64,000 nucleotides of DNA, from NCBI RefSeq assembly GCF_004027225.2, contig NC_044278.2, positions 61,454,243-61,518,242 of the forward strand, read 5' to 3'. The DNA comes from Strigops habroptila. Lineage: Eukaryota > Chordata > Aves > Psittaciformes > Psittacidae. The notes under the pieces are model-generated. The model was not told where the DNA came from, did not search any database, and was given only the letters and a program-made list of their open reading frames with translations. Below are positions 42,286 through 61,157 of this stretch, in pieces. How positions within the stretch are numbered: position 1 is the first letter of the stretch; each line of letters begins with the position of its first letter. The translations under genes and the position numbers were made by a program.

Positions 42286-42671
42286 CCAGAGAGTTGGGGT
42301 TGTTCAGCCTGGAAAAGAGAAGACTTCCCGGTCTTTCAACACTTCAAAGGCACCTATAAAAATGATGGGGAGAGACTTTTAGCAGGGCCTGTTGCAATAG
42401 GACAAGGGTAATGGTTTTAAACTAAAAAAGAGAGGGGAGATTTAAACTAGGTATAAGGAAGAAATTTTTTGCAATGTGAGTGGTGAAACACTGGAGCAGG
42501 TTCCCCAGAGAGGTGGTGGATGCCCCATCCCTGGAGACATTCAAGGTCAGGCTGGATGTGGTTCTGAGCAACTTGATCTAGTTGAAGATGTCCCTGCTCA
42601 TTGCAGGGGGTTTGGATTAGATGATTTTAAAAGGTCCCTTCCAACACAAACTATTCTATGATTCTATGATT
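42286..42671 (+). repeat. CR1 LINE 3' fragment (about 385 bp)
   Basis: It starts near TCCAGAGAGTTGGGGTTGTT and continues with CAGCCTGGAAAAGAGAAG, GGTATAAGGAAGAAATTTTTTGC, CAGAGAGGTGGTGGATGCCC and CATCCCTGGAGACATTCAAG. It ends CCTTCCAACACAAACTATTC and TATGATTCTATGATT. This is one of the two longest CR1 3' pieces in the window, in the gene-free spacer. Confidence 0.92.
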
Positions 42672-44011
42672 TATTTCCCTATTCAGTCTGTTCATTCAGC
42701 ATTAGTTTAAAAAGCTCAGACCAAAATAATGACCAATTCTTTTCTAAAGAAGTGCTGTCAGGAGATGAAAAATATCTTTTCTAAAAGCAAAAATACAAAT
42801 TGGTTTCTCCACAGCAAAAGCAGGGTTGATACTTTCTCTAAAGAAGACTATCTGTAGCTGATCAGCTGTTTGCTGGAGATGAAAAGAGCCACTTTGAAAC
42901 AAGGGTGGTCATGATTTCTTCAGGGTTTGGATTGTTGAAGTGAGTTTGGTTTAGGATTGTGTGGCAAAAAATGTGCTTATATTGAGGTAAAGTCACTGCA
43001 ACAGGTTAACATCTTTAATGTTCTTATATGAAAATTCAGAAAATTCTGTTTACCTTCTTGTTGCAAATTACTTACCATATCTAGGACAGCAGTCAGTCAT
43101 AAGTTTAACCTTATATGAGCCAAATTTGCTGTAAATACTAAGAACATCATTACACAATTCCAGAGACATTAACCTTAAGGACACCTTAAGCATTCCTCTG
43201 ATCCAATAATTCCTCAAAACAGAACACCAATTAACATCATTTGTAATGGGTTCAGGTTCATCTTCATTCTACACTTCCTGGCTGCAGCTGTTTCAGAGAT
43301 GTTACTGAGCTGAAATACAGTCGCGCACCTGAAATTCGTTGGTTACTTGGTAAGATTAAACTCATCCAACCTTTGACATCTGTAGAATAACTGTTTACGT
43401 CAAAGCTTGTCATTCCAGGCATAGTCTAGAGACACGATAGCCTGTAGTTTGAGGATGCAACCCATCTTGATTATTTTAGATGTCTGCTTTAGCGCAAGAT
43501 ACATCTCTCTGCAGGCCCCTGTATTTGTAGAGGTACATTCCAGCATGCTGGAAGCACTGCACATGAATGAAAAACTTTAATAAAAAAAAAACAAACCCAA
43601 AAAGAAGGAAAAATTGAAACACGGATGACGTCCCACAGAAGCTCTCAGCTGGTTTGTTTTTTATGTTTCTGTGTTTTATTTTATTATTTTGCACGATGGA
43701 AGGAAATGGGTATTTTATGCAGATGTGAGTTTGTGCTTTGTCAAGTTAAATCCAAGAAGCAGAAGTTTCTCCTTTTGGTGGCTGTCTGTAAGCATATTAA
43801 AGCAGAGAATGCTCAAGCCTTTTGGACAACAGCATGTTTAGATGCAGCAATGTCTGCTGGAGTATGCTTCATGCTATGTTAACTTCTGCACATAGAGTGC
43901 AGGGAGTAAAAGACAGTAAAGTGAAACTCAGAACATCAGTTCCTCCCAACCATCTGTGAAACTCAAAGCTTTTGTTGAGGTTTCTGGAGCCTTTCTCTCC
44001 TTTAATGTTAA

Positions 44012-44041
44012 TGTTCTTGTTCTTTTAATGGAACAAGAACA
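44012..44041. repeat. Perfect 11-bp hairpin with TGTTCT/AGAACA half-sites
   Basis: TGTTCTTGTTC (44012-44022) and GAACAAGAACA (44031-44041) flank an 8-base spacer. The arms contain steroid-receptor half-site words, but the spacing does not match a standard 3-bp-spaced element. Confidence 0.85.
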
Positions 44042-44720
44042 CATTCATCATGCTGAAACCAACAAATGAACCTGAATAAACAAAATCCCAAACTGTTTTT
44101 AAAGTAGGACAGTGTTTCATCCATTTAGAAAATGTTTGATCTCTATGAAATACTATGCAAGTCTTTGCTTAGTCACAAGGGTCTGGGAGAAATGCGACTT
44201 GGTGCTCTGTGTTTCTAGAAGCTAGCGGTTCTGCCGGCTGTCTCACGAGTGCAGCCTGAGATTGGATGAACACAATTATCCTGTCATGCAGTAAAAGCTT
44301 CCAGTTATGATCTCTGATAATGTGGTGTAGTACTGCTAATTTTGGAATGCAAAATGAAAATGCGTTAATGAGGGAGTATTGCTACTGTGAGATTACTCAC
44401 CGGTCTCACAGCCTGTGCCAGCTCTCAGTACATATATAATAACTTCCAGTTTCTTCCTGGAGTTGCCAAGAGTTTGGCATTTTCATACTACCTACAAGGT
44501 GAAATTTTTAATCAAAACTGCATTGGCAAAATGGTTTCTGCTTCAAAAGATTCCAAAGTGTGATGCAGAGCAGCAGTATCCTACAGGAATGCAAAGATTC
44601 CTTCACGTGTGTTACCTAGACACTCCCGTACCACAGGAATGTGCCTACTAGCCCTTGGCAAATTCATTTAATTACAGAGGTATAAGGCAATATATGATTT
44701 AATCAACGAAATGGCTAATG

Positions 44721-46946
44721 CAACTATGTTCGACCTCTTTCTTTTATTAGCATATTTTATGTTCATACTTTACAATATAATAAGTTATATATACAGCATT
44801 AAACAAAATTATTAGAAAGTAAGCTTTGGCAAGATCTACAGGAAATTTTTTCATTCCTGTACATCTTTTGTGTAACAATAAAAATACTGTATACTAAATA
44901 AAATAATGTTAAATAGTCTGTGTTCACATTGGCACCATCAATTTCAAGACCCTAACTTTTCACGGCCCAATAAACATAAAAAAGAGGATTCCTGTAGCTT
45001 CTTCTAAACAAATAAATGATGTGTATTTATAAATGACACATGAAATATAGGAGGCAGTCCACTGAATAACACTGTAGTTACACACTGGCACAAGGAAAAA
45101 TAGAATCTTTACAATTATTTTTTTTTTGGGGGGTGGTGGTGTTTCCCTTTTGTTTTTCTAGTAGCAATAGTAGTATGCTGCAAATTCAGAGTCTTGAAAA
45201 TCTTGTTGAAGATTGCTGAGTTGTCAGCTGATCTAGAAATCTCACTGAAGCCTGCTGAAATCTATATGAATTTGTCATTGATTTCAAGACATCAAGAATT
45301 TCACCTGTAAATTAAATGCCAATTAGCTAGTCAAATGTTTAAATAAATGCATCTTGCTGTTTCATTAAAAGTCAAAATTCTCATCAAATTTGGCATATGC
45401 AAATTAATGAAGAATGTATTATGATACAAAAGAAATGGTGAACGAGGGATAACGAGAGGGATAGGTTTTATGTCGCAGTATGTACTTCCTCTGCTATACA
45501 AATCAAGTGCTGAGAAGATACTAAATATAGATGTTAAAGGGTGATACTAAATGTTCTGCACAGTTATGATACTATCATAGATAAAATCTATTTACTAACT
45601 GATGGAATATTGGTTGTTCACTTCAGGGTAATAGTTAATATTTTTTATAGCATTTCATTCAGTCATGAATCTTGGAATTTTAAAATATTGCTCTGTAACT
45701 GACACAACTCTTAATTTAGTGGTTGCACTTGTTGAAATGTGTCATCACACATTTTAGCTATAAATTAAGCAAATAGGTTTGGTAACAGCTACTGATTTGT
45801 GGTCTGAACAAGTTTTAGAGAACTTTTTTAATGGTGAAAATCAGAGATTAGTTAAAAGGGAAAAAATAGGTCAGCTTTTTCTGTACACAAACTCACAATA
45901 ATGCTTTACCTTCCAGAGAGTTGTTTTTCATCTGTGGATTCTGTCCTCATGGTCTATGCTTACAAGAGTATAGCATTTAAAAAACACCTCTGCATTTCAG
46001 TTGTCCCTAGAGAAATCTACTGGTTTTGTTCTTAGTGTCAAATATGCACCACTGTTGTCTGAAATTCCTCTGCTTGAAATATAATTTACTGGAAAAATAT
46101 ATTTTTCATGGTAGTGGATAAGCTGGTTTGGTTGCTTCTTTTTTTGTAATGGCAAGGAAGAGGAGAACTTGTTACTCTCAGCTCACAAAGAGTGACTGCC
46201 AACTTTTACCGCCCGGTAACCGGCTTGTCCTCAGCAAGTCAGCAAACTGAATTTACAATTTCTGAAATGTCAGTATGGACCAATTGTGCATTTACGTGCA
46301 TTATGTACAGCATTTTGAAGCACTTCAATCTGTAAATTATGTTACACTCTTTTTTCATATAGTAAATGAATCTGAGGACTGTGTATGTACACCTATGCAT
46401 ATACTTCTAGGTTAAACAAACCCATAGTAAGCACAGAAAATGAAACTGGTTATATATTGAATGTGTTAGAGCCGATAGAAAAGTACGTGCCTAATGTGTA
46501 TTAGTTGACACTTTAGCTGTGGTACTGCTTTTGACCGTTATTATTAAACTGTTGAATGAAACCCTAAGAGACTGGAATATTTTCAGAGAGCAATTCAGTG
46601 CCTCTCTTGAAGGCCAGGCAGAGGGAGTATCAGCAGCGTTATCTGCACTTATACACAGACTGCAAAATGGATGTTCGTGTGTCCACTTATCAGTGACTGT
46701 TTAACATAATAATTTTGTTTATTGACATGTTTCATACCAAGCTTCTTGCAAGATTTCTGCTCTTGTTTTGGTAGATGTGTAACTTCACTTCTTTTAGAAG
46801 TTGAAGAGAAGCACTTCCTGTTGGTTATCGGGAACAAGTATGTAGAAGAAACATCAATGGTCTCTTGCCCAAAGTCTTTGACGTGGTGCTCACTGGAATC
46901 ATGGTTCTTGTGGGTGATGTGGAAGCACAGCTCCCAGGCAGGCATG
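44721..46946 (-). other. EDAR: Probable EDAR 3' UTR
   Basis: The region lies downstream of the EDAR stop on the minus strand. Minus-strand AATAAA occurs as TTTATT at 46718-46723 (224 bp after the stop) and 44743-44748 (2.2 kb after it). The distal site would give a 3' UTR of about the length I recall for human EDAR. Which one is used cannot be decided from sequence. No repeats are recognised inside. The plus frame at 46519-46704 is not similar to any known protein. Confidence 0.45.
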
Positions 46947-54134
<7,188 letters not shown>

Positions 54135-56445
54135 CTGCAATATAAACAGAAATGCCATAAACGTCCATGGTTACTTTGTCCAGTCAAAGGAATATCTTGG
54201 CCCAAGTAAACAAAGCCTTTACTTAGCTTGCTTGCATTTCCCATGCATTAGCAAAGAATCCATGAACCTGTCACTTTCTGAAATGTCATTAATCCCAATA
54301 TGCATTTCTGGCATGTTGAAAATGGTGTTACAGACTACATTTTGCATAGCACCTAGAGGGAGTGGAAGAAGTCAAAGCTCCGGGACAGTTATGAACTTTG
54401 AAGAAACCCAAGCATCTCGAGACACAGGCAGGGCCAGCTGTCATACATGGATTCCCATATTATAGGTCTGTCCTGGGTAGCAGAAAGTTTTCTGGGATCC
54501 AGCTGATGACTCTAACTGTTCACAATCTGCACTCCATGATTTGCAACTGCAGACCCCAAGTCCCAGCTGGAAGAGTCATCAAATTAGTGCTTCCCACAAG
54601 CATCCTTCACTAGCAGGATCAGTCTGAAGCTCTGACGGTATGCAAACCCTCATGACTCCACAGGAAAACGTAGGGAAGGTGACAAGCAATAGTGCTGAAT
54701 GCCTTTCTGTTCCACGGAGCTGTTCTATCACGAAAGGGAATATTAGAATTTCCTGCAATCATCTAGCCAGGCATTACGTTTCTTAAATTTCTTCTCCCTG
54801 TCAGTACAAATCTATATTCTGGGGCAGGGGGAAAGCACAAAAACAGTAAAATGAAGAACTTCATGCTGGGAGAGGAGTGAGATTGCCCAACATGGGTTTC
54901 CATGTCTAAATTCTACAGTTAAGTTTGAAAGTCAATATTAATTTTTCAGATGGTGTCATACACCAAGTCTTCAAAGGAGTAAACCGAGTCATAAATTAAC
55001 ATATCTGACAATACTGCATATTATTGGGAATAAGGCTGTTGATGGGAATGCTCTCAGACAGGATGGTGTTGGCATAGCATTCCAAAACAGAATAAAAACA
55101 TTAAGGTTGAGAGAAAACATTCTCTTTATTCTTAGGTAAACTTTAATATCATTGGTGAGCAGGTAATGCAAACAGCTACTATCAAGAGACACTGAAAAAC
55201 ATCTTCTGGCTTGGAAACGGCATGAAATCCCTCCTGCTTTGTATTAGCTGCCTATGGAAAAAGTCCAGTGATAATTAAATTCAGCAAACCTAAAGGCAAA
55301 AGGCTTTCCCAGTCATCTGGTAAGGTGCACACAGCACTCAGCTCCACTCTCTAGTTTGGCAACTAGAGTAGCTGAGAACCAACCATGCCATTCTTTTGAC
55401 CTAGTAAATATTCTGAGAAATTAAACCCACCAGGTAAACTTGACAGGAAATTAAGCGGTCTGGAATGGTCTGAGAAACGTTCCATGGTTAAGAACAAAGC
55501 AATGTACATGTTCTTCAAATTAAGAGAAATGTTTTCTTAAAAAAAAAAAAAGAAAAAAAGTAGTACCTAACATAAAACATGGCTGCATGTAGTGAATGAG
55601 AAATGTATACTTGAAGTGGCTGCTAAGTATGAGTTGCAGATGTCTTCAAAAGAAATTTTCTTTAACAATGGTAAAACTTCTTTCAAACCTCATTTGTTGG
55701 AAGGAAATGGATTAATTTATTATAATTATCTTTTATTTCAAACTGAAGAAGTGTTTTCATAAAGTTTTAAATACACTAATTTGTTAATTCAGATGCTTTT
55801 CATACTACGTAAATGACAGGGAGATGGCGTAAGTCTTGCCTCTGGTCCCTTCTCTGTTACAGGCTTCCTTCTAAGAATTAGTTATGAGCTTCAGAAACTA
55901 CAATACAGCAGTAGACCATCTATGTATCAGTAGATGAAGAGGTCATCTGCATGTAGTGGAGATCAAAGACAGGTAATTTGTTAAATTCCAGCAATTCTTC
56001 GCAAAACTGAAGTGAATCATCCTGGTCTCAACCTCTGTATCTACTAATTATGGTTGGACAACAGAAGAAATTCAGCAAATGGCCAGTGCTGTAGCCAGAT
56101 ACTTTCTTTCATGTCCACAGCTACCAGGTTTACGCCTATTCTTGCAGTCCCCCTGGCAAACCCAATTACAGCCAATTGTAATTCCGTGCAGTCCTTGCAA
56201 GCTGCAACAAGTCCACAATAGCTTTTCTTACTCTGCCTTTCATTTAACACAGGCGAGCTGTGCTGCTTTGTCTGCATGGAGTTTATCTAACAAGCTTCAG
56301 CTCGTCTCCTCCATAAGCAAGTTTTATCAAACTTTCCTCTCTCTCTTTTCCTTCATCTGAAATATGTAGTCATTGAAGTATTTCTGCCTAATCAATCTTT
56401 CAATCATTTGTATTATTAATGTCATGTTTTTCATATCTTTACTTC

Positions 56446-56594
56446 CCCATCCCTGGCAGTGTTCAAGGCCAGGTTGGACAGGGCTTTGAGCAACCTGGTC
56501 TAGTGGAAGGTGTCCCTGACCATGGCAGGGAGGTTGGAACTGGATGATCTTTAAGGTCCCTTCTAACACAAACCATTCTGTGATTCTGTGATTC
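56446..56594 (+). repeat. CR1 LINE 3'-end fragment
   Basis: It runs CCCATCCCTGGCAGTGTTCA, AGGCCAGGTTGGACAGGGCT, GGAACTGGATGATCTTTAAGG, then CATTCTGTGATTCTGTGATTC. It is well preserved and antisense to EDAR. Confidence 0.92.
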
Positions 56595-59077
56595 ACTTGT
56601 CTGTGAAAGGATGTAGAGCCCTCCAAGGTGGGAAGTCTCACAGCAGCGGGTAGCATAGGAATGGTAATAAGGAAGGTCACCCATTCTTATTCAGCATCGT
56701 CATCCTTCACCCAGCTCTACCCCACATCAGGATACAGCATGTTGCCCACGCTCTGCACACACACACGAACCTCTCCTGTGCACAAGAGTGAACACCCTTA
56801 GCACCCTTCTGCCTACGTGCAGAATTTTCTTTGCATGGGAATGGGGCCACCTCGTTAGTTCTGTAGAGCCTGTTGTAGCAAAATCAAGGCTGGCGCTAGA
56901 ATGCAATGGCCTTTTTCATATGCCGAGGTGGGAGTTAGTCGTTATGCATATTTTAAGCCTATTATCAAATTTAATAATTTGGCATATTCACCATGAGCCA
57001 AGGTTTTTCTTTAGATGTGGCTTAGAAGAAAGTGCCAATTCACACACCTGCACTACAAGAGGAATGAAAAATGCCAGCTTCTGCAAAAGTTCAGTTCGTA
57101 TTGGTTTTGTGTGAGTAAAAAGAAACAGAACTCAGAGCTGCTGCTTTTTCCCAGCCCAGCACTACACCATGACTGCAATGTCAGTCAGTTCCTGTGCACA
57201 TCCAGTCTTACATCCTGATCACATTATTAATTCTGGTTCCAATATAGATGGCACTTACATAATCTGTGAAGACTAAGATACAGCTCAGTCAGAGACATCC
57301 TAAGGTGCTACAGCACAACATATGGAAACAACTCTATTTTAACCATAAAAAAAAGACTGATAGCTGTAATATAGTTGTGCAAAAGAGTGCTTTATATTCC
57401 TAGACATCTGTAAGTAATATTGTAGAAATGTGATAAGGACATTAGGAAAGAAGTTTATTACTGAAGGTTGGTCAGCTTTTGCATTATAAATGCTTTTATT
57501 AAAAAATTGTAGTTTAGTTATAACTTTCTTGGAGTCTAAATACAGTTTTATTAAAAAACCGCACAGTTATTATTTGAAAGAACAATTGAATTTGCATTTA
57601 CATTTGAATGTTTGGGGGTTTTTAACTCAAAAGATAGCTTTAACTTAAATTGCCATGCAGCCAGCCTTTTGTCCTCATAGTGAACAAATGCTGGGCAATA
57701 AAATACCATTGGCTGTTTGTTTCAAAGAACCTTTCTGCTTTATGTAACAGCACTACTATAGTTGCTCATGTGTCTCAAGACAGGATAAGAAGTGACAAAC
57801 AAAACTACCAGATATGTGAGAGGAGAAGGGCACAGGGAGGGGAGGTTTTACCAACATGCCCCCATGCAAGTGTTTGTGAGTGAATAAAATCTGGTGCAGT
57901 AGGAGACCATATGTGCTCCTGACATATGTTGCTGTGGGTGTCAGCTTACTGGTCCTTGCAAAGGACTGCTGCTCATAGCTAGCAACAGCTTTTCTTGACG
58001 TTTATTTAGTACTTAATAACATATTACAAAAATACCCAAAGTGTGTATACAACAGACTATCATCAGAGTGATCCTGAAAAAAGAAGTGTTTTAACAATGT
58101 CTTTTTGTATATATGTATCTGTTTCTTGCCATTGAGTACAGCTTACTTCCTCCCAGGGCATCTCGCTTCTCACAGCCATGGTCCAGTTATGACTGGCAGT
58201 GCACGCTTGCTACTGCCAGCCAAGCTTGAGCACCATCATTGAGACTGTTTTACAGGGGAGAAGTAAGTTGAAGTACACATACGAATAAATAACTAGCAGC
58301 CTGGAATATGAGGTGAAAAATAAATTATATTGAGTTGAAATTCAATAAAGGTAGACAGTTTACGGCTGACAAAGTAATAAAAATCTGGATTATAACTAAA
58401 CCTAGTTGTAAATAAGACCTAGATATGTAGAAAGCAGAGGTCAGAGTTTTCAAATTAATGTAAATCTGTATTTGGGTATTGACATGAAAGGTTTGGTTTA
58501 AAATTTCCAGAAACAACACTTCTAAATGGAAACCCTGTGCACTTGAAAAGTCATGGAAGCTGAAGCAGCAGTCAAAGCCGAGCCACTCTGTAAGGTGTCT
58601 ACATATGACTTCAGGAATCAAACAATAACCAAATCCGAAAATATTGCACATTGCTAATAACAGAGCATATCCTAGACAATGGATGATTGCCTGACTGCTC
58701 TTTATTTTGCAGTCTTTTATTTTCAGGGGACATACAAAAGACATTAAGACAAGTTACCCTAATGTTTCCAGGTAGATACTTCAGTTGGTGTAGGTAGTTA
58801 TTAAAGCAGGAAGAACATGAAGTAAATTAATTCCTGAGACTGGAACTCCTAAAAAAGGTGATGGCGAAATTCCCCCTGGACTTTTGTATTTGACCTGGTC
58901 ATTCTCACTGTAAGTAACCACTACTGTTCAGACACATAAAAGGAAATATTTTATGTTGTTGTGCTCTCTGTAATGTCTTTAACTGTTTCATTTCTCTGTC
59001 TTTTTATTTTGCTGAGGCAGGGAAGTGATGACAATTATAGGCCATGTGGCCTTAGCCTGACAATTTATTTGCAATCT

Positions 59078-59382
59078 GGAGAGGGACTTTTTACAAGGGT
59101 GTGTAGTGACAGGATAAGGGGGAATGTCTTTAAACTGACAGAGGGGAGATTTAGATTAGACATTGGGAAGAAATTCTCCACTGTGAGGGTGGTGAGACAC
59201 TGGCACAGGTTGCTCAGAGAAGCTGTGGCTGCCCCATCCCTGGCAGTGTTCAAGGCCAGGTTGGACAGGGCTTGAAGCAACCTGGTCTAGTGGAAGGTGT
59301 CCCTGCCCATGGCAGGGGGGTTGGAACTAGATGATCTTTAAGGTCCCTTCCAACCCAAACCTTTCTGTGATTCTGTGATTCA
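59078..59382 (+). repeat. CR1 LINE 3' fragment (about 305 bp)
   Basis: It starts near CTGGAGAGGGACTTTTTACA and continues with GTGACAGGATAAGGGGGAAT, AGACATTGGGAAGAAATTCT and GCACAGGTTGCTCAGAGAAG, ending with CTTTCTGTGATTCTGTGATT. It is well preserved, so probably one of the younger insertions in the window. Confidence 0.93.
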
Positions 59383-59427
59383 CTGGGAGCTGTAATCATT
59401 GCACAGTACTGGAATGCCTTCTGAACA

Positions 59428-59477
59428 GTACTGTGTACTGTGTACTGTGTACTGTGTACTTTCAGTACTGAAAGTAC
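59428..59477. repeat. GTACTGT heptamer repeat fused to a 22-bp perfect palindrome
   Basis: Four exact copies of GTACTGT (59428-59455) run straight into a palindrome at 59456-59477, whose left half is GTACTTTCAGT. The array lies 45 bp after a CR1 terminus. Confidence 0.9.
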
Positions 59478-61075
59478 TGAACATGTTTCCTGAACTAAGC
59501 CTATGTCCAGGAACGCAGTGTTACCACCTCTTTCTCTGTGCAACACCAAGGAGATAATTGCCATTCAACCTTTAGTATGGTGACTTCAGAGCATCGGAAG
59601 GAAGAGAATGGATTTTCAAGGAGCCCATTTTCCCTGCGCCTTGGTGTCCAGCCTGTACAGGTGGTAGAAAGCTGCAGCTCTGCAGGTTTTGCAGCTCATG
59701 AGCCTGGGCAGAGCAATGCTGCAGAAACCTGCAGCATCTGCCATGGGTGGGTGGGTGGTGCTCCCTGTGGGAGCTGCAGCTCCAGCACAGGTGAAAACAT
59801 CAAAGTTATTGGAGTTTTTTTCCAGGACAACTGCACTGGGATCAGATCCCCTCCTGAGTCATACCTGGGCACAGCTTTCCCAGCAGTTGAAAACAGCAAA
59901 CCCTGTATTTGCTTCTCAGACCCCTCCCCTTGAAGGTTTATGGCTGCGGCTGGCCAATTTTGTCCTAAGATCAGGTTCCTTTCCTAATATAGACAAACCC
60001 TAAGGGGATGAGAATTAGACCATACCACCAGTGAACAATAAAGCACTGCCTTCAACATTTCTTCCATTCCACATGTGAGGAGGGATGGGGTGTTCAGAGA
60101 TCAAACAACTCCAAAAAGAAAAGTTTGTTAGCTTCAGCTAACAAGCCTATTCATTTGTGAGTGTAATTTGAAACAGAAGGGGAAAAAAGTCCTGATGTTG
60201 ATCATATTATAAAAGGACAAAACTGGCAAGGAAAGAAAATTAGTGATATTACAAAGAATGGAGAGTTAAAATAAAAATCTCTGAAAGAATTATCTTTCAC
60301 TAATACAAGTGGTTTTGGCACTAGGCTTGTTTGTGTTAGGCACTTCAACTAGGGAGGCTGAGTTCTCAGTCTTCAGTGCACAGGGATGGACAGGACCCCC
60401 TGATTTCAGCTCGTCACAGGAAGCCATCAGCCTCTTAGTGAATTGTTCCATCTCATCTCTCTGATTGTTTTGAAGTTCTAACGATACAATAATAAAAACG
60501 ATCTTTTCTGTTTCTAGATGCCATTCACTCTCTGGTAATTAGCAAATAACTTGACTACGTATGTTTTCCTCTGTTGGTATTCTTTTTTCTTTTTGATTTT
60601 CCTAAGCCCTCATTGGTAGGTTTTAGACTTAAAATCTTACACAGGTTGACTATTGCATCAGTTTTCATATATACAACCAGCAAAAAAGGTGTGAGGAAAT
60701 AACAGTATTTTATGCCCATGCACAATGGTAGATTAGATATACGGTAGATTAGAAAGAAGACCCTAAATCAATTGCCAAACTTCTCTAGTTCTATAATCTG
60801 TGAGTGAAAAGGATTTGCATGTTTCATGTAATTGTGTAAATACAACTTCAAACTAACTGTTCTTCAAGTTTTTGTAGAGCAGTTTGATTTTGTTTTCCTC
60901 CATAATTTTTGAACTGGCATGGCAAACATCAAAGTTTGAAGAGTTAATATACATAAACTGATGCGGAGTTGCAGCTGCTAAAAGACAAGATCTCTTCCAG
61001 CAGTAACTGTACCACTCTGCCGGAGAAACTCCATGTAGGTTTACATCTTCTGTCTTGCATGTATTTTTACATCAA

Positions 61076-61157
61076 CTAAAACAAAACCAAAACAAACCAA
61101 AACAAAAAAAACCAACACCCCAAAACAAAAACCAAAACTCAAAACCCAACAAAACCA
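61076..61157. repeat. A/C-rich low-complexity tract
   Basis: AAAACAAAACC-type units are repeated irregularly for about 80 bp. The EDAR sense strand is therefore T/G-rich here, like the tract at 26660-26793 on the CCDC138 sense strand. Overlapping frames on both strands are compositional artefacts. Confidence 0.85.

Larger units (their letters stand above)
35461..44720. other. Gene-free spacer between convergent CCDC138 and EDAR
   Basis: About 9 kb lie between the two 3' ends. I find no gene I can support. Noted structures are a GC-richer patch at about 37480-37620 with several overlapping open frames, an (AT)n plus poly-T tract at 39645-39674, a 14-A run near 40500, a CR1 at 42286-42671 and a long hairpin at 44012-44041. 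Unrecognised frames (38127-38363 minus, 39335-39706 minus, 37494-37871 plus) show no known domain or start context. Enhancers could be present but cannot be seen from one sequence. Confidence 0.5.

Noticed and set aside
59250-59564. 104-codon minus frame with similarity to the frame at 56327-56680
   Set aside because: Both are reverse translations of CR1 3' UTR sequence, so the similarity reflects the repeat and not a gene family.
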